Part shown: positions 1 through 7,286 of the stretch, piece after piece
Layout: every line of letters begins with the position of its first letter
Position numbering within the stretch: the first letter of the stretch is position 1
IMG/VR virus record: IMGVR_UViG_3300037076_000291
Span: 1 to 20,487 of that record
Direction: 5' to 3' (one strand)
Source: a virus
Length of the DNA: 20,487 bases
Made by a program: the position numbers and the translations under genes
The notes under the pieces: model-generated
What the model was told of the DNA's origin: nothing
Seen by the model: only the letters and a program-made list of their open reading frames with translations
Databases searched by the model: none

Positions 1-1306
1 GCGCGAGAAGCTTCTCTGGCGCCGCGAGCTGCGCAGCCGTAGCGGCAGTCGGCGTAATTGGCTGTGGAGGCCGGCTCCCCGGCTTGATCGTGACCACTTC
101 GCCCGGCAGCCCGCCAAACCCGTCGATGTCAATTCCAGTATTTTCATCTATTACCCAGATTGCGTTGTTCATGCGCAAACCGTTCTCAAAAATCTGAGAG
201 TAGAACCGCTGGGCAAGCCTCTGCATGTTCTCGGTCATGCGAGTAACGGGGATCCCCCACGGGCCGAACAACGGGGGGAGTACATAATTCGGAAAAATCG
301 GAAAGCGGGGAGCTGCCATATCACGACGTTGCGGGTATGGGTTGTCCCCGTCCTGAAGGATAACGCCCTCGCACTCGACAAGCCAGCGACCGTTGGGGTA
401 CTTGAGCCGGACTTCCGGATCGATCAGGGATGTGGTGGGGACGTCAGGTTTCTCGACAGCTTCGCGCGTGTAGTCACGGCAGAAGCAGTGGTTGACCAAA
501 ACCCTGGATTCGGAATTCTGAGTTTTTGCGTTCTGACCAGGGCTCCCTGGCATCGTGCTCATCGGTCCCGGTGGCTGCGAGATCCCATATCCGGCATCGC
601 CTGAGAATGGTTGGAACCCACCGCTGGTGTGCCGCGGCGAAATCGCACGTGAAGTCACAGGCCACTTGAGGCGGACTTCTTCGAGATTCATCCACGTTCC
701 CCAGCCGGCGTAGCTGGGATTCCACGTGTAGTCGGTCCCTGGGTCGAAGAACACCAGCCTCGGGTCAGTCGACCGGGCCCACATGCCACCACGGGCGCGG
801 CCCAAGTCCGGATCAAATCCAGCGACGATCCACCCGGCGCCGCAATAGCGCGCGGTCAACCCTGCCATCAGCAGATGGAGATTCATCTTGGAGATTTGCC
901 ACTGAGCCTGGAGGGAGACTTCGCGAGAAAGATCTCGGGAAGTAGTGGAGCGTGTGGCTGGATCATCAGGATCAGCCTGCTGCGCAGATTTGTAAGCAGG
1001 GTCTCCGGCGCCGGCTGAAGGGAACACATACATACGGGGGCTGAGGTTTGAGACCTGATTCGCTTCTTCCAGCATGATGCGCTGTAGCATCGGAATCGAA
1101 AGCGAGGGCCGATAGACTGGACCAGGGGTCATCGCATCTTGCAGATTATATAAGTCCTCAGCGGCTTTAGCGAAGTTTTCTCCCAAAGCCTTATTGCGGG
1201 CGGAGTCACTAGCCTCCCGCCATTCCTGGATATGTCTTGCCCGAGGATCAATGGACTCCTGCTTTGCCGACTTTTTATTTGCACCAATGAAAACAATATT
1301 TGCCAT
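1..1306 (-). CDS. Phage portal protein (3' end outside the window)
   Basis: Portal proteins form the ring at the capsid vertex through which the terminase pumps DNA and to which the tail attaches. Translating the minus strand from the ATG at 1306 gives about 435 codons without a stop, so the gene continues past the left edge. The start has a strong ribosome site (GGGGAGGGG a few bases upstream). The protein begins MANIVFIGANKK. It contains a stretch reading SLSIPMLQRIMLEEANQVS, a segment with WNPSYAGWGTWMNLEEV near residues 200-220, and a helical region RMTENMQRLAQRFYSQIF near residues 360-380. This layout resembles P22/T7-like head-tail connector portals. The position downstream of the terminase supports the call. 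The immediate upstream neighbour is an oppositely oriented HNH gene, so transcripts reaching the portal must cross that gene in antisense. The assignment rests on pattern and context, not on a search. Confidence 0.72.
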   Translation of the reverse strand, partial: MANIVFIGANKKSAKQESIDPRARHIQEWREASDSARNKALGENFAKAAEDLYNLQDAMTPGPVYRPSLSIPMLQRIMLEEANQVSNLSPRMYVFPSAGAGDPAYKSAQQADPDDPATRSTTSRDLSREVSLQAQWQISKMNLHLLMAGLTARYCGAGWIVAGFDPDLGRARGGMWARSTDPRLVFFDPGTDYTWNPSYAGWGTWMNLEEVRLKWPVTSRAISPRHTSGGFQPFSGDAGYGISQPPGPMSTMPGSPGQNAKTQNSESRVLVNHCFCRDYTREAVEKPDVPTTSLIDPEVRLKYPNGRWLVECEGVILQDGDNPYPQRRDMAAPRFPIFPNYVLPPLFGPWGIPVTRMTENMQRLAQRFYSQIFENGLRMNNAIWVIDENTGIDIDGFGGLPGEVVTIKPGSRPPQPITPTAATAAQLAAPEKLLA

Positions 1307-1351
1307 CTAAACCCCTCCCCATGCTAAACTCGTACTAGGGAGCGTGCCTGT

Positions 1352-2056
1352 ATGAGTGATGGTCTTTGCAAGTGCGGCTGTGGTCAAAAAACGACAATCT
1401 CTAAGTGGGGAGAAAAGCGATCTGGATACAAAAAAGGCCAGTCGAAAGATTACATCAACGGCCATGCTCAAAAACTGCCCTACTCGTTTGTCTTGGAAGA
1501 TCGAGGCTACAGTTCTCCGTGCTGGATATGGAAGCGACATATCAGCCGCAGGACTGGCTACGGGCTTTTGGGAAATAGCGAAACGAAAATCCTCGGAGGC
1601 AGCAGGCGCGCACATCGGTACTTCTATAATCTGCTCATCGGACCTGTGCCTACCAAACTGCAGCTTCACCATCTCTGCCACGTAAAATGCTGCGTCAACC
1701 CCAACCACCTGGAGCCACTTACGAGTTCCCAGCACATGCGAAAAAGCCCGCAAGCTAAACTTTCTCTGGAACAGATTGACGAGATTGTGGAACTCCGGAA
1801 AAACAAAGCGCAACTGAACGACATTGCAACGCGATACAATATCCACCCAGTCTACGTACAGATGCTCTGCCGAAAAGCTGAAGTGTGGGTTTACTCCCGA
1901 CTCACAGAGACTCAAGTGCAAGAAATCTTGGAGCTTCGACGGAACAAAACAAAAATGAAAGACATCGCAGCGCTGTACGGAATCAATCCCGGATCTGTAG
2001 GCGCCCTCTGCTGCAAAGCGGGCGTGTGGGTCAACAAACGACCTGTCCGTAAATAA
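1352..2056 (+). CDS. HNH homing endonuclease with two HTH repeats
   Basis: A probable free-standing homing endonuclease of 234 residues, coded against the surrounding minus-strand genes. Residues 5-12 hold a short cysteine cluster (CKCGCGQK). The HNH/zinc core is LQLHHLCHVKCCVNPNHLE at residues 103-121, with the paired histidines H106/H107 and the conserved NPNHL. Two similar helix-turn-helix repeats follow, at about 138-178 and 184-226 (each reads roughly LxxxQxxEIxELRxNKxxxxDIAxxYxIxP); they probably recognise the DNA target. The ATG at 1352 has a GGGAG ribosome site nine bases upstream. The gene sits between the portal and a small basic gene, in a 48 to 45 nt wide frame of non-coding DNA. 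Its codons are AT-richer (many AAA, CAA, AAT) than the neighbours, which suggests recent arrival. Cleavage activity and target are inferred from the family. Confidence 0.9.
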   Translation: MSDGLCKCGCGQKTTISKWGEKRSGYKKGQSKDYINGHAQKLPYSFVLEDRGYSSPCWIWKRHISRRTGYGLLGNSETKILGGSRRAHRYFYNLLIGPVPTKLQLHHLCHVKCCVNPNHLEPLTSSQHMRKSPQAKLSLEQIDEIVELRKNKAQLNDIATRYNIHPVYVQMLCRKAEVWVYSRLTETQVQEILELRRNKTKMKDIAALYGINPGSVGALCCKAGVWVNKRPVRK

Positions 2057-2104
2057 TTCAGCGTTCGCCATCTACCCCTCAGATTAGCACTATATTGACC
2101 AGAA

Positions 2105-2290
2105 TCAACGCCTTTTCTTTGTACGCTTTGCCTGAGACTTCTTCACCGCGCTGTTTGCGCCGCGTATCGCACGAGAATCAGACCCAGTTCTCTCAAGAAT
2201 CGAGTTTGCCGTTGCAGCCCACTGCCTCTTGCGCTTCGGCGACTTCACGTGAGAATTGTGTTTGGAAACGTCTTTGGCCTGCCAGGGCAA
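2105..2290 (-). CDS. Small basic conserved phage protein
   Basis: A 61-residue lysine- and arginine-rich protein. It starts at TTG 2290, preceded by GAGG eight bases upstream; no ATG or GTG in frame fits better. The N-terminal PWQAKD, then KSPKRKRQWAATANSILERTG and DSRAIRGANSAVKK, match a pattern I associate with small proteins found next to phage head genes (W..ANS.L..TGDE.RAIR.AN). No enzymatic motif is visible. The basic composition suggests nucleic-acid binding, but that is inference. It is the last gene of a run of four small overlapping genes, and starts five bases after the stop of the previous one. It converges on the HNH gene at 1352-2056 across 48 nt in which no clear terminator was seen. 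Confidence 0.75.
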   Translation of the reverse strand: MPWQAKDVSKHNSHVKSPKRKRQWAATANSILERTGSDSRAIRGANSAVKKSQAKRTKKRR

Positions 2291-2294
2291 AGCA

Positions 2295-2444
2295 CTACCC
2301 TCGTTTCTTCGCCGAGCGCTTCCCTGACTTCTTCTCAGAGGCCTTCACAGCCTTGCGAAGAAAAGAGGTGGAGTGACTTTTCGCTTCATACTCCGGAGAT
2401 TCATCTTTTTCCTGCATGCCACATGCTTTGCTTCCTTGCTTCAT
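2295..2444 (-). CDS. Small basic hypothetical protein (49 aa)
   Basis: A short gene of unknown function. The ATG at 2444 overlaps the stop of the upstream gene as ATGA and is preceded by GGGAGGTAGACG, an excellent ribosome-binding site. The product has an acidic middle (EKDESPEYEA) and a very basic C-terminus (KKSGKRSAKKRG), with no membrane segment and one lone cysteine. The coupled ATGA overlap upstream and the five-base gap downstream make translation within the same operon likely. The charge suggests a nucleic-acid or capsid-interior role, but nothing identifies it. Confidence 0.6.
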   Translation of the reverse strand: MKQGSKACGMQEKDESPEYEAKSHSTSFLRKAVKASEKKSGKRSAKKRG

Positions 2445-2815
2445 CGTCTACCTCCCACGCGCGGGCGCCGGCGTCGAGCCGAGCTGCTGCGTGACCTGGT
2501 GACCATGGTTTGGGCAGCGGGGGATGCGAGCGAAGCTCCATCCCCCTCGGCAGCCGAAGACCCGGCCCCAGATTGCCCATCTCGAAGTGGTTTGCGTTTG
2601 GGGGATTTTGCCTTGCCTGTGCCGCTGAGCGCCATGCGGGCGTGGCCGAGCGCTTCATCGGCAGACATCGCTACCCGCTTGACCGTCCGGCCCGGCTCGT
2701 CCTTCTTGGCGCCGCGCTGGTGCCAGCGGACGACATGACCGTTATCTGCGGGAGAGATTGTGACTTCGGGGGAGGAGTCCATGGACGGATCGGAAGGAGA
2801 ATCATAATCACCCAC
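2441..2815 (-). CDS. Hypothetical protein with a basic tail
   Basis: A 124-residue protein of unknown function. The open frame extends further upstream, but I chose GTG 2815. It has AGGAG eight bases before it, and the frame upstream reads as a poor proline-rich translation that overlaps the preceding gene. A compact core near residues 16-57 reads VTISPADNGHVVRWHQRG followed by RTVKRVAMSADEALGHARMAL. This resembles small phage proteins with a beta-hairpin (ADNGHVVR) followed by a helix carrying a DEAL motif. The C-terminus is low-complexity and ends in an arginine-rich stretch (ARRRRPRVGGRR). The start overlaps the stop of the upstream gene by eight bases, and its own stop overlaps the next ATG. 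Core reading is fairly sure; role is not known. Confidence 0.65.
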   Translation of the reverse strand: MGDYDSPSDPSMDSSPEVTISPADNGHVVRWHQRGAKKDEPGRTVKRVAMSADEALGHARMALSGTGKAKSPKRKPLRDGQSGAGSSAAEGDGASLASPAAQTMVTRSRSSSARRRRPRVGGRR

Positions 2816-3011
2816 GGCGACGGCTCCTTGACTTGGACTTACGGGTGGAGGATGAAACACGGTGAGGGGTGGAGACGGCAGGGCCGCCACCGGAGCGGCC
2901 CGGAGGCCGTGCGCTGGGGTCGTTGTAATCCTTGCGAGGGTTCTGGGGGAGAGAAGAGGAGAACTCAGCAGGAGCGGTCGAGGAGTACTTGGGGCGGACA
3001 GAAATGGACAT
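2808..3011 (-). CDS. Small Ser/Pro/Arg-rich hypothetical protein
   Basis: A 67-residue product starting MSISVRPKYSS and ending in a basic run (STRKSKSRSRRRG). The frame is also open upstream to a GTG at 3092, but the ATG at 3011 has GGAGG about twelve bases before it and gives the more natural N-terminus. The protein is rich in serine, proline and arginine, with no recognisable domain. Its stop overlaps the GTG of the next gene. A 92-base non-coding stretch (3012-3103) separates it from the gene upstream. I see no clear promoter or terminator there. It may be a small DNA-associated or head-interior protein, but that is only a guess from composition. Confidence 0.5.
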   Translation of the reverse strand: MSISVRPKYSSTAPAEFSSSLPQNPRKDYNDPSARPPGRSGGGPAVSTPHRVSSSTRKSKSRSRRRG

Positions 3012-3103
3012 AGCTGGTGCGGTCCTCCAACGAGACGGTTCTGCATAGGAGGATAGCGGATACAATAGGTGGGTAGGGAGATTGAGCGCCACACTAAGAG
3101 CAT

Positions 3104-4252
3104 CTACGCCATGATGTCGGTAGGCTCAACCTCTTCTAGCTCGTCTTCTGCGTCTTCCTCCTCGGCTTCCGGATCGTTTGCATCAATCGCCTCGCCCTCT
3201 TCCACAGGCACCGTCAACCCAGCCACCTCAGCCGCGTCCATCCGCAGCCACCGGCCCAGGATCGTTGCTGGAGTCTCGACCGACTCTGCCTCAGTCTCGC
3301 GGGTGTACTGCTCCAGGTTGGTTATGATCGTAGTCGCTTCCTTGAGGTCGATCGCGCCACCCATGACCAGCGTGTCCAGGTTGTCCATCAAATCGTGACG
3401 GAAGCCGGCGTAGGCGGCGGTCTTCGACTTCTTGCGATTGTCGTTGAAGCGCTGGCCGATCTCGCGGAACAGGCGGGTCGCACTGGCACGCTCGTTCTCG
3501 GTCGGAATGATCGTGCGAGTTGATGCCGGGGCCTCGTCGGTTTTAGGGACTAGCTTTTTGATGGCGGCTGGGAGAGCCGGGGGCTTATCAACAGAAGGCC
3601 TACCGGGCTTCCTCTTCCAATCGGTCTGCTCTGGCCGAATAAACGTCTCGCCGTTGTTGCCATCCATAACCACCCGCTGCCCAAACCAACCCAGGCCATA
3701 TTGCTCTGGAAGACTGGTAACCGCGCCAGCATAGGTGTGAAAAGGGTGGGACGGATCAGTGACAGTCACGCGCGTGCCCACGGGAATGGCGTTCGCTATC
3801 GGGATGACGAGTCCTTTGGCTCCGCCGGCCTTAATCGGCTTCTCTTTCTTTCCGCTTCCGGGGGGACGGCCCCGTCGGCGAACGTCCCCTCCTGCTGAGC
3901 GCGCATCCGTGGGCTCGGCTGATTGGTCGGCTGCGGAACCTCCCCTGGTTTGCTGAACGGCAGAACGCCATCCCGCAAAGTGCTTTGAGCGCGAAGGAGT
4001 CGCTGCCGGGAAGACATTCCGTTCAGTCGTTGATTGGAGAGCGCCTCCAGGCGCTCGTCCGTCAAGACCGTGTGCCGGGATCTCGTGGGGGATTGGCCGG
4101 AAGGTGGCTCGGAGGTTGCGGGTACGGGGCTGCTTGTCGTCGGCAACCACGGGAGGATGGCTATCTCCAGGTACGCCTTGAACGACGCCGCCGCTTCCGG
4201 TGTCTGAAAGGAAATCAGCAAGAGACTGTTCTGCTGTTCGATCATCGTTCAC
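3104..4252 (-). CDS. AT-hook and KOW-like protein, unknown role
   Basis: A 382-residue protein between the SprT-like gene and the small genes leading to the portal. I chose GTG 4252 because AGGAGG lies seven bases upstream; the frame is also open to a GTG at 4270. Residues 125-137 read RRRGRPPGSGKKE, a good AT-hook (minor-groove DNA binding). A second, weaker one (KRKPGRPSVDK) is near 213-223. Between them is a small beta-rich segment (GTRVTVTDPSHPFHTYAGAV to about residue 205) that resembles a KOW/SH3-like fold. The helical part LFREIGQRFNDNRKK and onward is followed by an acidic tail (EAEEEDAEDELEEVE). Position between terminase and portal suggests a head or DNA-associated function. The first 150 codons overlap another open frame (3796-4245), so the N-terminal half is less certain than the C-terminal half. 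Confidence 0.7.
   Translation of the reverse strand: MNDDRTAEQSLADFLSDTGSGGVVQGVPGDSHPPVVADDKQPRTRNLRATFRPIPHEIPAHGLDGRAPGGALQSTTERNVFPAATPSRSKHFAGWRSAVQQTRGGSAADQSAEPTDARSAGGDVRRRGRPPGSGKKEKPIKAGGAKGLVIPIANAIPVGTRVTVTDPSHPFHTYAGAVTSLPEQYGLGWFGQRVVMDGNNGETFIRPEQTDWKRKPGRPSVDKPPALPAAIKKLVPKTDEAPASTRTIIPTENERASATRLFREIGQRFNDNRKKSKTAAYAGFRHDLMDNLDTLVMGGAIDLKEATTIITNLEQYTRETEAESVETPATILGRWLRMDAAEVAGLTVPVEEGEAIDANDPEAEEEDAEDELEEVEPTDIMA
3796..4245 (-). CDS. Possible overlapping gene inside 3104-4252
   Basis: A second open frame of 149 codons lies wholly within the first part of the AT-hook gene, in another frame. Its ATG (4245) is seven bases after the GTG of that gene. It could use GAGGTG five bases upstream or share the AGGAGG. 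The translation looks natural at first: MIEQQNSLLLISFQTPEAAA, then FKAYLEIAILPWLP, and a helical stretch LTDERLEALSNQRLNGMSSR. G and C at third codon positions are frequent in this frame. Near the end it turns into arginine-rich text that looks like a shadow of the AT-hook. It may be a real overlapping gene, an upstream part joined to the AT-hook gene by frameshifting, or an artefact. No family is recognised. Confidence 0.33.
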   Translation of the reverse strand: MIEQQNSLLLISFQTPEAAASFKAYLEIAILPWLPTTSSPVPATSEPPSGQSPTRSRHTVLTDERLEALSNQRLNGMSSRQRLLRAQSTLRDGVLPFSKPGEVPQPTNQPSPRMRAQQEGTFADGAVPPEAERKRSRLRPAEPKDSSSR

Positions 4253-4263
4253 CTCGTTGCCTC

Positions 4264-4686
4264 CTACCACAAACCATTGAACGCCCCGGCTTGGGCCAAC
4301 TCCGTCATGCGCCGATTAAACCGAAACCCACTTTTCCTACACGAGCCTTCTTTACCATAGAAGCCCAACATATCTAACTCTGCATGGACCATTTCGTGAT
4401 ACACGGTCATCATGCAGAGATCGCGCCAACGGCGAAGTCTGGGGTGTATGAAAATGAGTTGCATCTCTTTTTCTATCTTACGCGGAGGTAAACCGGAAGC
4501 CGATACCCATGTTTGCTCATACGCGACCGCTCGCATCCTCCCGTGGCTGGATTTGCATACCTTGGCCGAAAACTCTATCTTAGCTATCTGCAACTTGTCA
4601 CCAAAGTAGCGCTTGTTGGCTACAAGACAGAACCTCCGCAAATCCGCGTTAGTCTGCATATCAGTTAGTTTTTTCTTAGCTTTCAT
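4264..4686 (-). CDS. SprT-like putative zinc metallopeptidase
   Basis: A 140-residue protein of the SprT-like group, the small zinc metallopeptidase fold related to Spartan. The catalytic signature HEMVH is at residues 97-101, preceded by the usual amphipathic helix (LCMMTVY). The N-terminal half holds a strand pattern (IAKIEFSAKV, then EMQLIFIHP) typical of the fold. The frame is open further upstream, but the ATG at 4686 overlaps the terminase stop as ATGA and has GGAG five bases before it; upstream translation is an arginine-rich shadow. In the family the third zinc ligand is usually a histidine in an HG.xF context; here the matching place reads KSGFRF at 118-123, so that ligand appears to be missing. 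The role in phage is unknown; cleaving DNA-bound or head proteins is possible. Confidence 0.82.
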   Translation of the reverse strand: MKAKKKLTDMQTNADLRRFCLVANKRYFGDKLQIAKIEFSAKVCKSSHGRMRAVAYEQTWVSASGLPPRKIEKEMQLIFIHPRLRRWRDLCMMTVYHEMVHAELDMLGFYGKEGSCRKSGFRFNRRMTELAQAGAFNGLW

Positions 4687-6491
4687 ATCCACTCCAGCCT
4701 GTTCATCTTTGCTTTTTTCTTCGAGTATATCTCCAACTTGCGAAGGTGGTCGTTGCCGGTCGTCACCAGAGTCCCCATGCCGGTGACGCTGGGATCTTTG
4801 AGCCACTCGGGCATCTGACCGCGCTGAGAGGAGAGTCCTGCGGTTTCGAGTTCTTCTTTGGTGAAGAGTACGTTCTTCGATACTTTCGTTTGACAAGAAG
4901 TTGGATGGTACTGCTCTTTCGCGATCCACGCGAGTAAAACGCTCATTAAAATGTCATCGTGCCCGACAGATACGTTCCATCGCCAGCCCATCTCCATCTT
5001 CGCTTTTTTCATCTGCGACACCAAAGTTTTGTCCTTCGGCACTACCTCTTTGCGATGAAGCGCTGTGCGGTACAGATTGAACATCATCCTGCGATAGCGA
5101 TCAGAAGTCTCAAACCCGAAAGCGCTTCCCGACTTCGACTTATCCATCTTGTCGTCGCGGCCCTTCCAGAGATATTGATTAGGGTAGTAAATGCGATCAC
5201 GAAGTTCGCGCATCGTGATGTAGCCGATGTTGTTCAACTCGACGTTGAGCATGGCTGAATTGAAATAAAATCCAAGGGCGGCGGCGATGGACGAAAGCTC
5301 CTCGGGAGACACACGGGCCGCATATATCGCTGCGACGTTCCCGGTCTCGGCGTTGATGCAACCGAGCGCGGCATAATCACCGGGGGCCATCGTTGATTCT
5401 TCACCGCGCGCCGAATCTACACCTATGAAGTAATGGTGCTTGGGCTGAGGTGTCTCATACAAACAAAGTGGGCCATCGATGGACTTACGCAGCACACCGT
5501 GCTTATTGTCCGGAGTCAGATCGCAGTGCCCGCGCCACGGAATTTTCACAACTGAATTTTCAGCAAACTGCATCTCTTCGATGGTGAACGCGGGGTTGCC
5601 GGTGGCAACAAACGCCTCGGTTGGGTCAGCCGGAAATTCTGCTCTCCAGCGCTCGACAATCCCTTCGCACCGCGTTGAAAGAGTCTCACGGAACCAAGCC
5701 ATCTGCGACTTAGTGAGTTTGACTTTCTTCCCTGTCTTCCAGTGCCTGATGTCATTCATCAAATGCCGCTCATACTCATCGCGTGGAGCATCGAGCGCAA
5801 ACTCTTCCGGCAACTGATACGCTGGGTCGTCCCACCACGGTAGGAATATCGGCAAGAACTCATTGTCGCCCGCAACCGCAGCTTCCCACGCTTGATAGTA
5901 AGACTCTCCCGGCCCCTCCATTCCGTTTGCTGTACTCTCGATCATGCACACGTTGTTAGGGTCTTTACTGAGTGTGTTCATGAGCGAAGTGAACACGCCT
6001 TCGTAGGGATAAAATCCAGCCTCCGTGAGATGAAGAAAGCTAGATGTCAGCCCACGCTGACCATGAACTGTTGCTGCTGTGTGGTGCGTGAACTGCGAAT
6101 CGGGACCGTCGGAGTGAGGCCAAATCAAAGTCTTCTTCGTTGGCTTCTGCGCCCCTGGATAAATCTCCTTGCAGTCCTCACGGAACCCACAAGCCATCGC
6201 GAAATTTGCTGCAGCCACTTCAGCGTTTTGCGCAATGCATCGCGCAAGCGCTCCTGGATGCGCGATGCAATGCGCTTGGCCGACACCCGTAGCAAGAGTA
6301 GAGAGCCCCACACGACGCCCTTTCAAAAAGATCATGAACAGTCGGCGGCGTCGAGCGAGATGCTCGTCGGCCAATTGAAAAACTTCCTTCTGCTGCTGGC
6401 GAAGTGTGAACGGGATGAACGTGCCCTCATCACGGTCACGAATATTCAACTTCGCGAAGAACCGTTCGACATGGGCGAGACGCAACGGCAA
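4683..6491 (-). CDS. terL: Terminase large subunit
   Basis: The ATPase and nuclease motor that cuts the concatemer and pumps DNA into the prohead through the portal. The product has 602 residues. The ATPase part shows a Walker A variant KGRRVGLST (57-65), Walker B LHLTEAG (153-159) and the coupling motif IESTANG (184-190). RAEFPADPTEAFVATG (283-298) is the typical linker to the nuclease. The RNase H-like nuclease has acidic residues in GVDSARG (D359), NVELNN (E418) and GHDD (D512/D513). The only plausible start is TTG 6491, with AAGGA eight bases before it and a stop in frame just upstream. The N-terminus (LAHVERFFAKLNIRD then FIPFTLRQQQKEVF) looks nearly complete. An HNH gene lies directly upstream with only 11 bases between them. 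Downstream, the stop is coupled to the SprT-like ATG. Confidence 0.95.
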   Translation of the reverse strand: MPLRLAHVERFFAKLNIRDRDEGTFIPFTLRQQQKEVFQLADEHLARRRRLFMIFLKGRRVGLSTLATGVGQAHCIAHPGALARCIAQNAEVAAANFAMACGFREDCKEIYPGAQKPTKKTLIWPHSDGPDSQFTHHTAATVHGQRGLTSSFLHLTEAGFYPYEGVFTSLMNTLSKDPNNVCMIESTANGMEGPGESYYQAWEAAVAGDNEFLPIFLPWWDDPAYQLPEEFALDAPRDEYERHLMNDIRHWKTGKKVKLTKSQMAWFRETLSTRCEGIVERWRAEFPADPTEAFVATGNPAFTIEEMQFAENSVVKIPWRGHCDLTPDNKHGVLRKSIDGPLCLYETPQPKHHYFIGVDSARGEESTMAPGDYAALGCINAETGNVAAIYAARVSPEELSSIAAALGFYFNSAMLNVELNNIGYITMRELRDRIYYPNQYLWKGRDDKMDKSKSGSAFGFETSDRYRRMMFNLYRTALHRKEVVPKDKTLVSQMKKAKMEMGWRWNVSVGHDDILMSVLLAWIAKEQYHPTSCQTKVSKNVLFTKEELETAGLSSQRGQMPEWLKDPSVTGMGTLVTTGNDHLRKLEIYSKKKAKMNRLEWI

Positions 6492-6502
6492 AATGGATAT
6501 CC

Positions 6503-7207
6503 TTACTTAACTACAGCAATTTCTCCGTGAAACTTGAGCGCCGCTGCGTTGTAAATCTCACGACCTTCTTCCGCCGTGTCGCACATTCCTAAATTGTAAC
6601 TGACGCCTTTGTACATTATCTTCACTTGAAATCTACCGCTGTACACGCCGCCCTTCTTTATCGGAAAGACACCTTTTACTCCCGTTTCACTATCGCAGTG
6701 CGCAGGCGACACTGCTAAGTTTTGGTAATTAGTGACGGCAAGCAAATTCTCGTCTCTGTTGTCTAGAGTGTTTCCGCTGAGGTGATGTCCTACTCGTTTA
6801 TCTGACCTGTCCAAGCCGAGGATTTGACGCGCCATGGGTATGTTGTATTTCTCCCCGCCGACGTTGTACCGATACGCGTAGTATTTCTTACGAAGAAGTG
6901 TGGCACACCATTTGTACTTCTGCAACTCTTCAACCCGGTAAGGCTTGACCATAGTTACTTTACCCTGCGTCAACGGAATGTAACCTATACCGTCGATGAT
7001 CCACCCTTTACGAATGTCCAGGCAACCGCAAGATTTGTACGCACTACGAAGCAGATCGAATCTCTTCAGAGACTGTACCTCTCTACACACGCATCGGCAC
7101 ATCCACATAGGACTTGTACCGGAGTACCGATCAAAACTCAGCACCGTCCATGAATCGAAAACTTGCCCGACCATATCTAACTTCGGGTATGCTGGAACTG
7201 GGGTCAT
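6503..7207 (-). CDS. HNH homing endonuclease with AP2 domain
   Basis: A probable homing endonuclease of 234 residues placed directly before the terminase gene, on the same strand. Residues 12-62 form a cysteine-rich module (VGQVFDSWTVL, MWMCRCVCREV, SCGC) also found twice in the gene at 11855-12766. The HNH core is RVGHHLSGNTLDNRDENLLA (138-157), with H141, H142, N150 and N154. An AP2-type DNA-binding domain fills 174-230 (GVKGV, YSGRFQVKI, NLGMCDTAEEG, AAALKFHGE). I chose ATG 7207 because AGGAG stands six bases upstream; the frame upstream to 7330 is an unnatural translation through the regulatory leader. Cleavage near the terminase gene of related phages is the expected biology of such genes, but the target is unknown. 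It does not interrupt the terminase frame. Confidence 0.92.
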   Translation of the reverse strand: MTPVPAYPKLDMVGQVFDSWTVLSFDRYSGTSPMWMCRCVCREVQSLKRFDLLRSAYKSCGCLDIRKGWIIDGIGYIPLTQGKVTMVKPYRVEELQKYKWCATLLRKKYYAYRYNVGGEKYNIPMARQILGLDRSDKRVGHHLSGNTLDNRDENLLAVTNYQNLAVSPAHCDSETGVKGVFPIKKGGVYSGRFQVKIMYKGVSYNLGMCDTAEEGREIYNAAALKFHGEIAVVK

Positions 7208-7271
7208 AAGTCGCTCCTTCAAGCGATGAGGTCTTGGCCAGGTGCTCATACACCGTGACCCCACTATTATA
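7208..7271 (-). promoter_or_regulatory. Leader of the HNH-AP2 gene: TATAAT box and two hairpins
   Basis: Reading the minus strand, a perfect TATAAT (7271-7266) lies 58 bases before the ATG at 7207. No good -35 hexamer is seen 16-18 bases upstream of it. A small hairpin GGTG-TATGAG-CACC (7254-7241) is centred about 40 bases before the ATG. A second hairpin TCGCT-TGAAGG-AGCGA holds the ribosome site AAGG in its loop. The same order and spacing is found before the other minus-strand HNH gene (12767-12829). Confidence 0.5.
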
Positions 7272-7286
7272 CCCCAAAAATCCCTC

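Noticed and set aside
1307-2071. 254-codon open frame on the minus strand
   Set aside because: It is the antisense of the HNH gene at 1352-2056, which has a full HNH motif and HTH repeats. The frame has no recognisable feature of its own.
5892-6530. 212-codon open frame on the plus strand
   Set aside because: Antisense of the terminase ATPase domain, with Cys- and Arg-rich low-quality translation.
6492-7286. Group I intron or intein interrupting the terminase
   Set aside because: The terminase N-terminus is nearly complete after the HNH gene and there is a stop in its frame just upstream. No upstream exon of the terminase is visible, so the HNH gene is a free-standing intergenic insertion.
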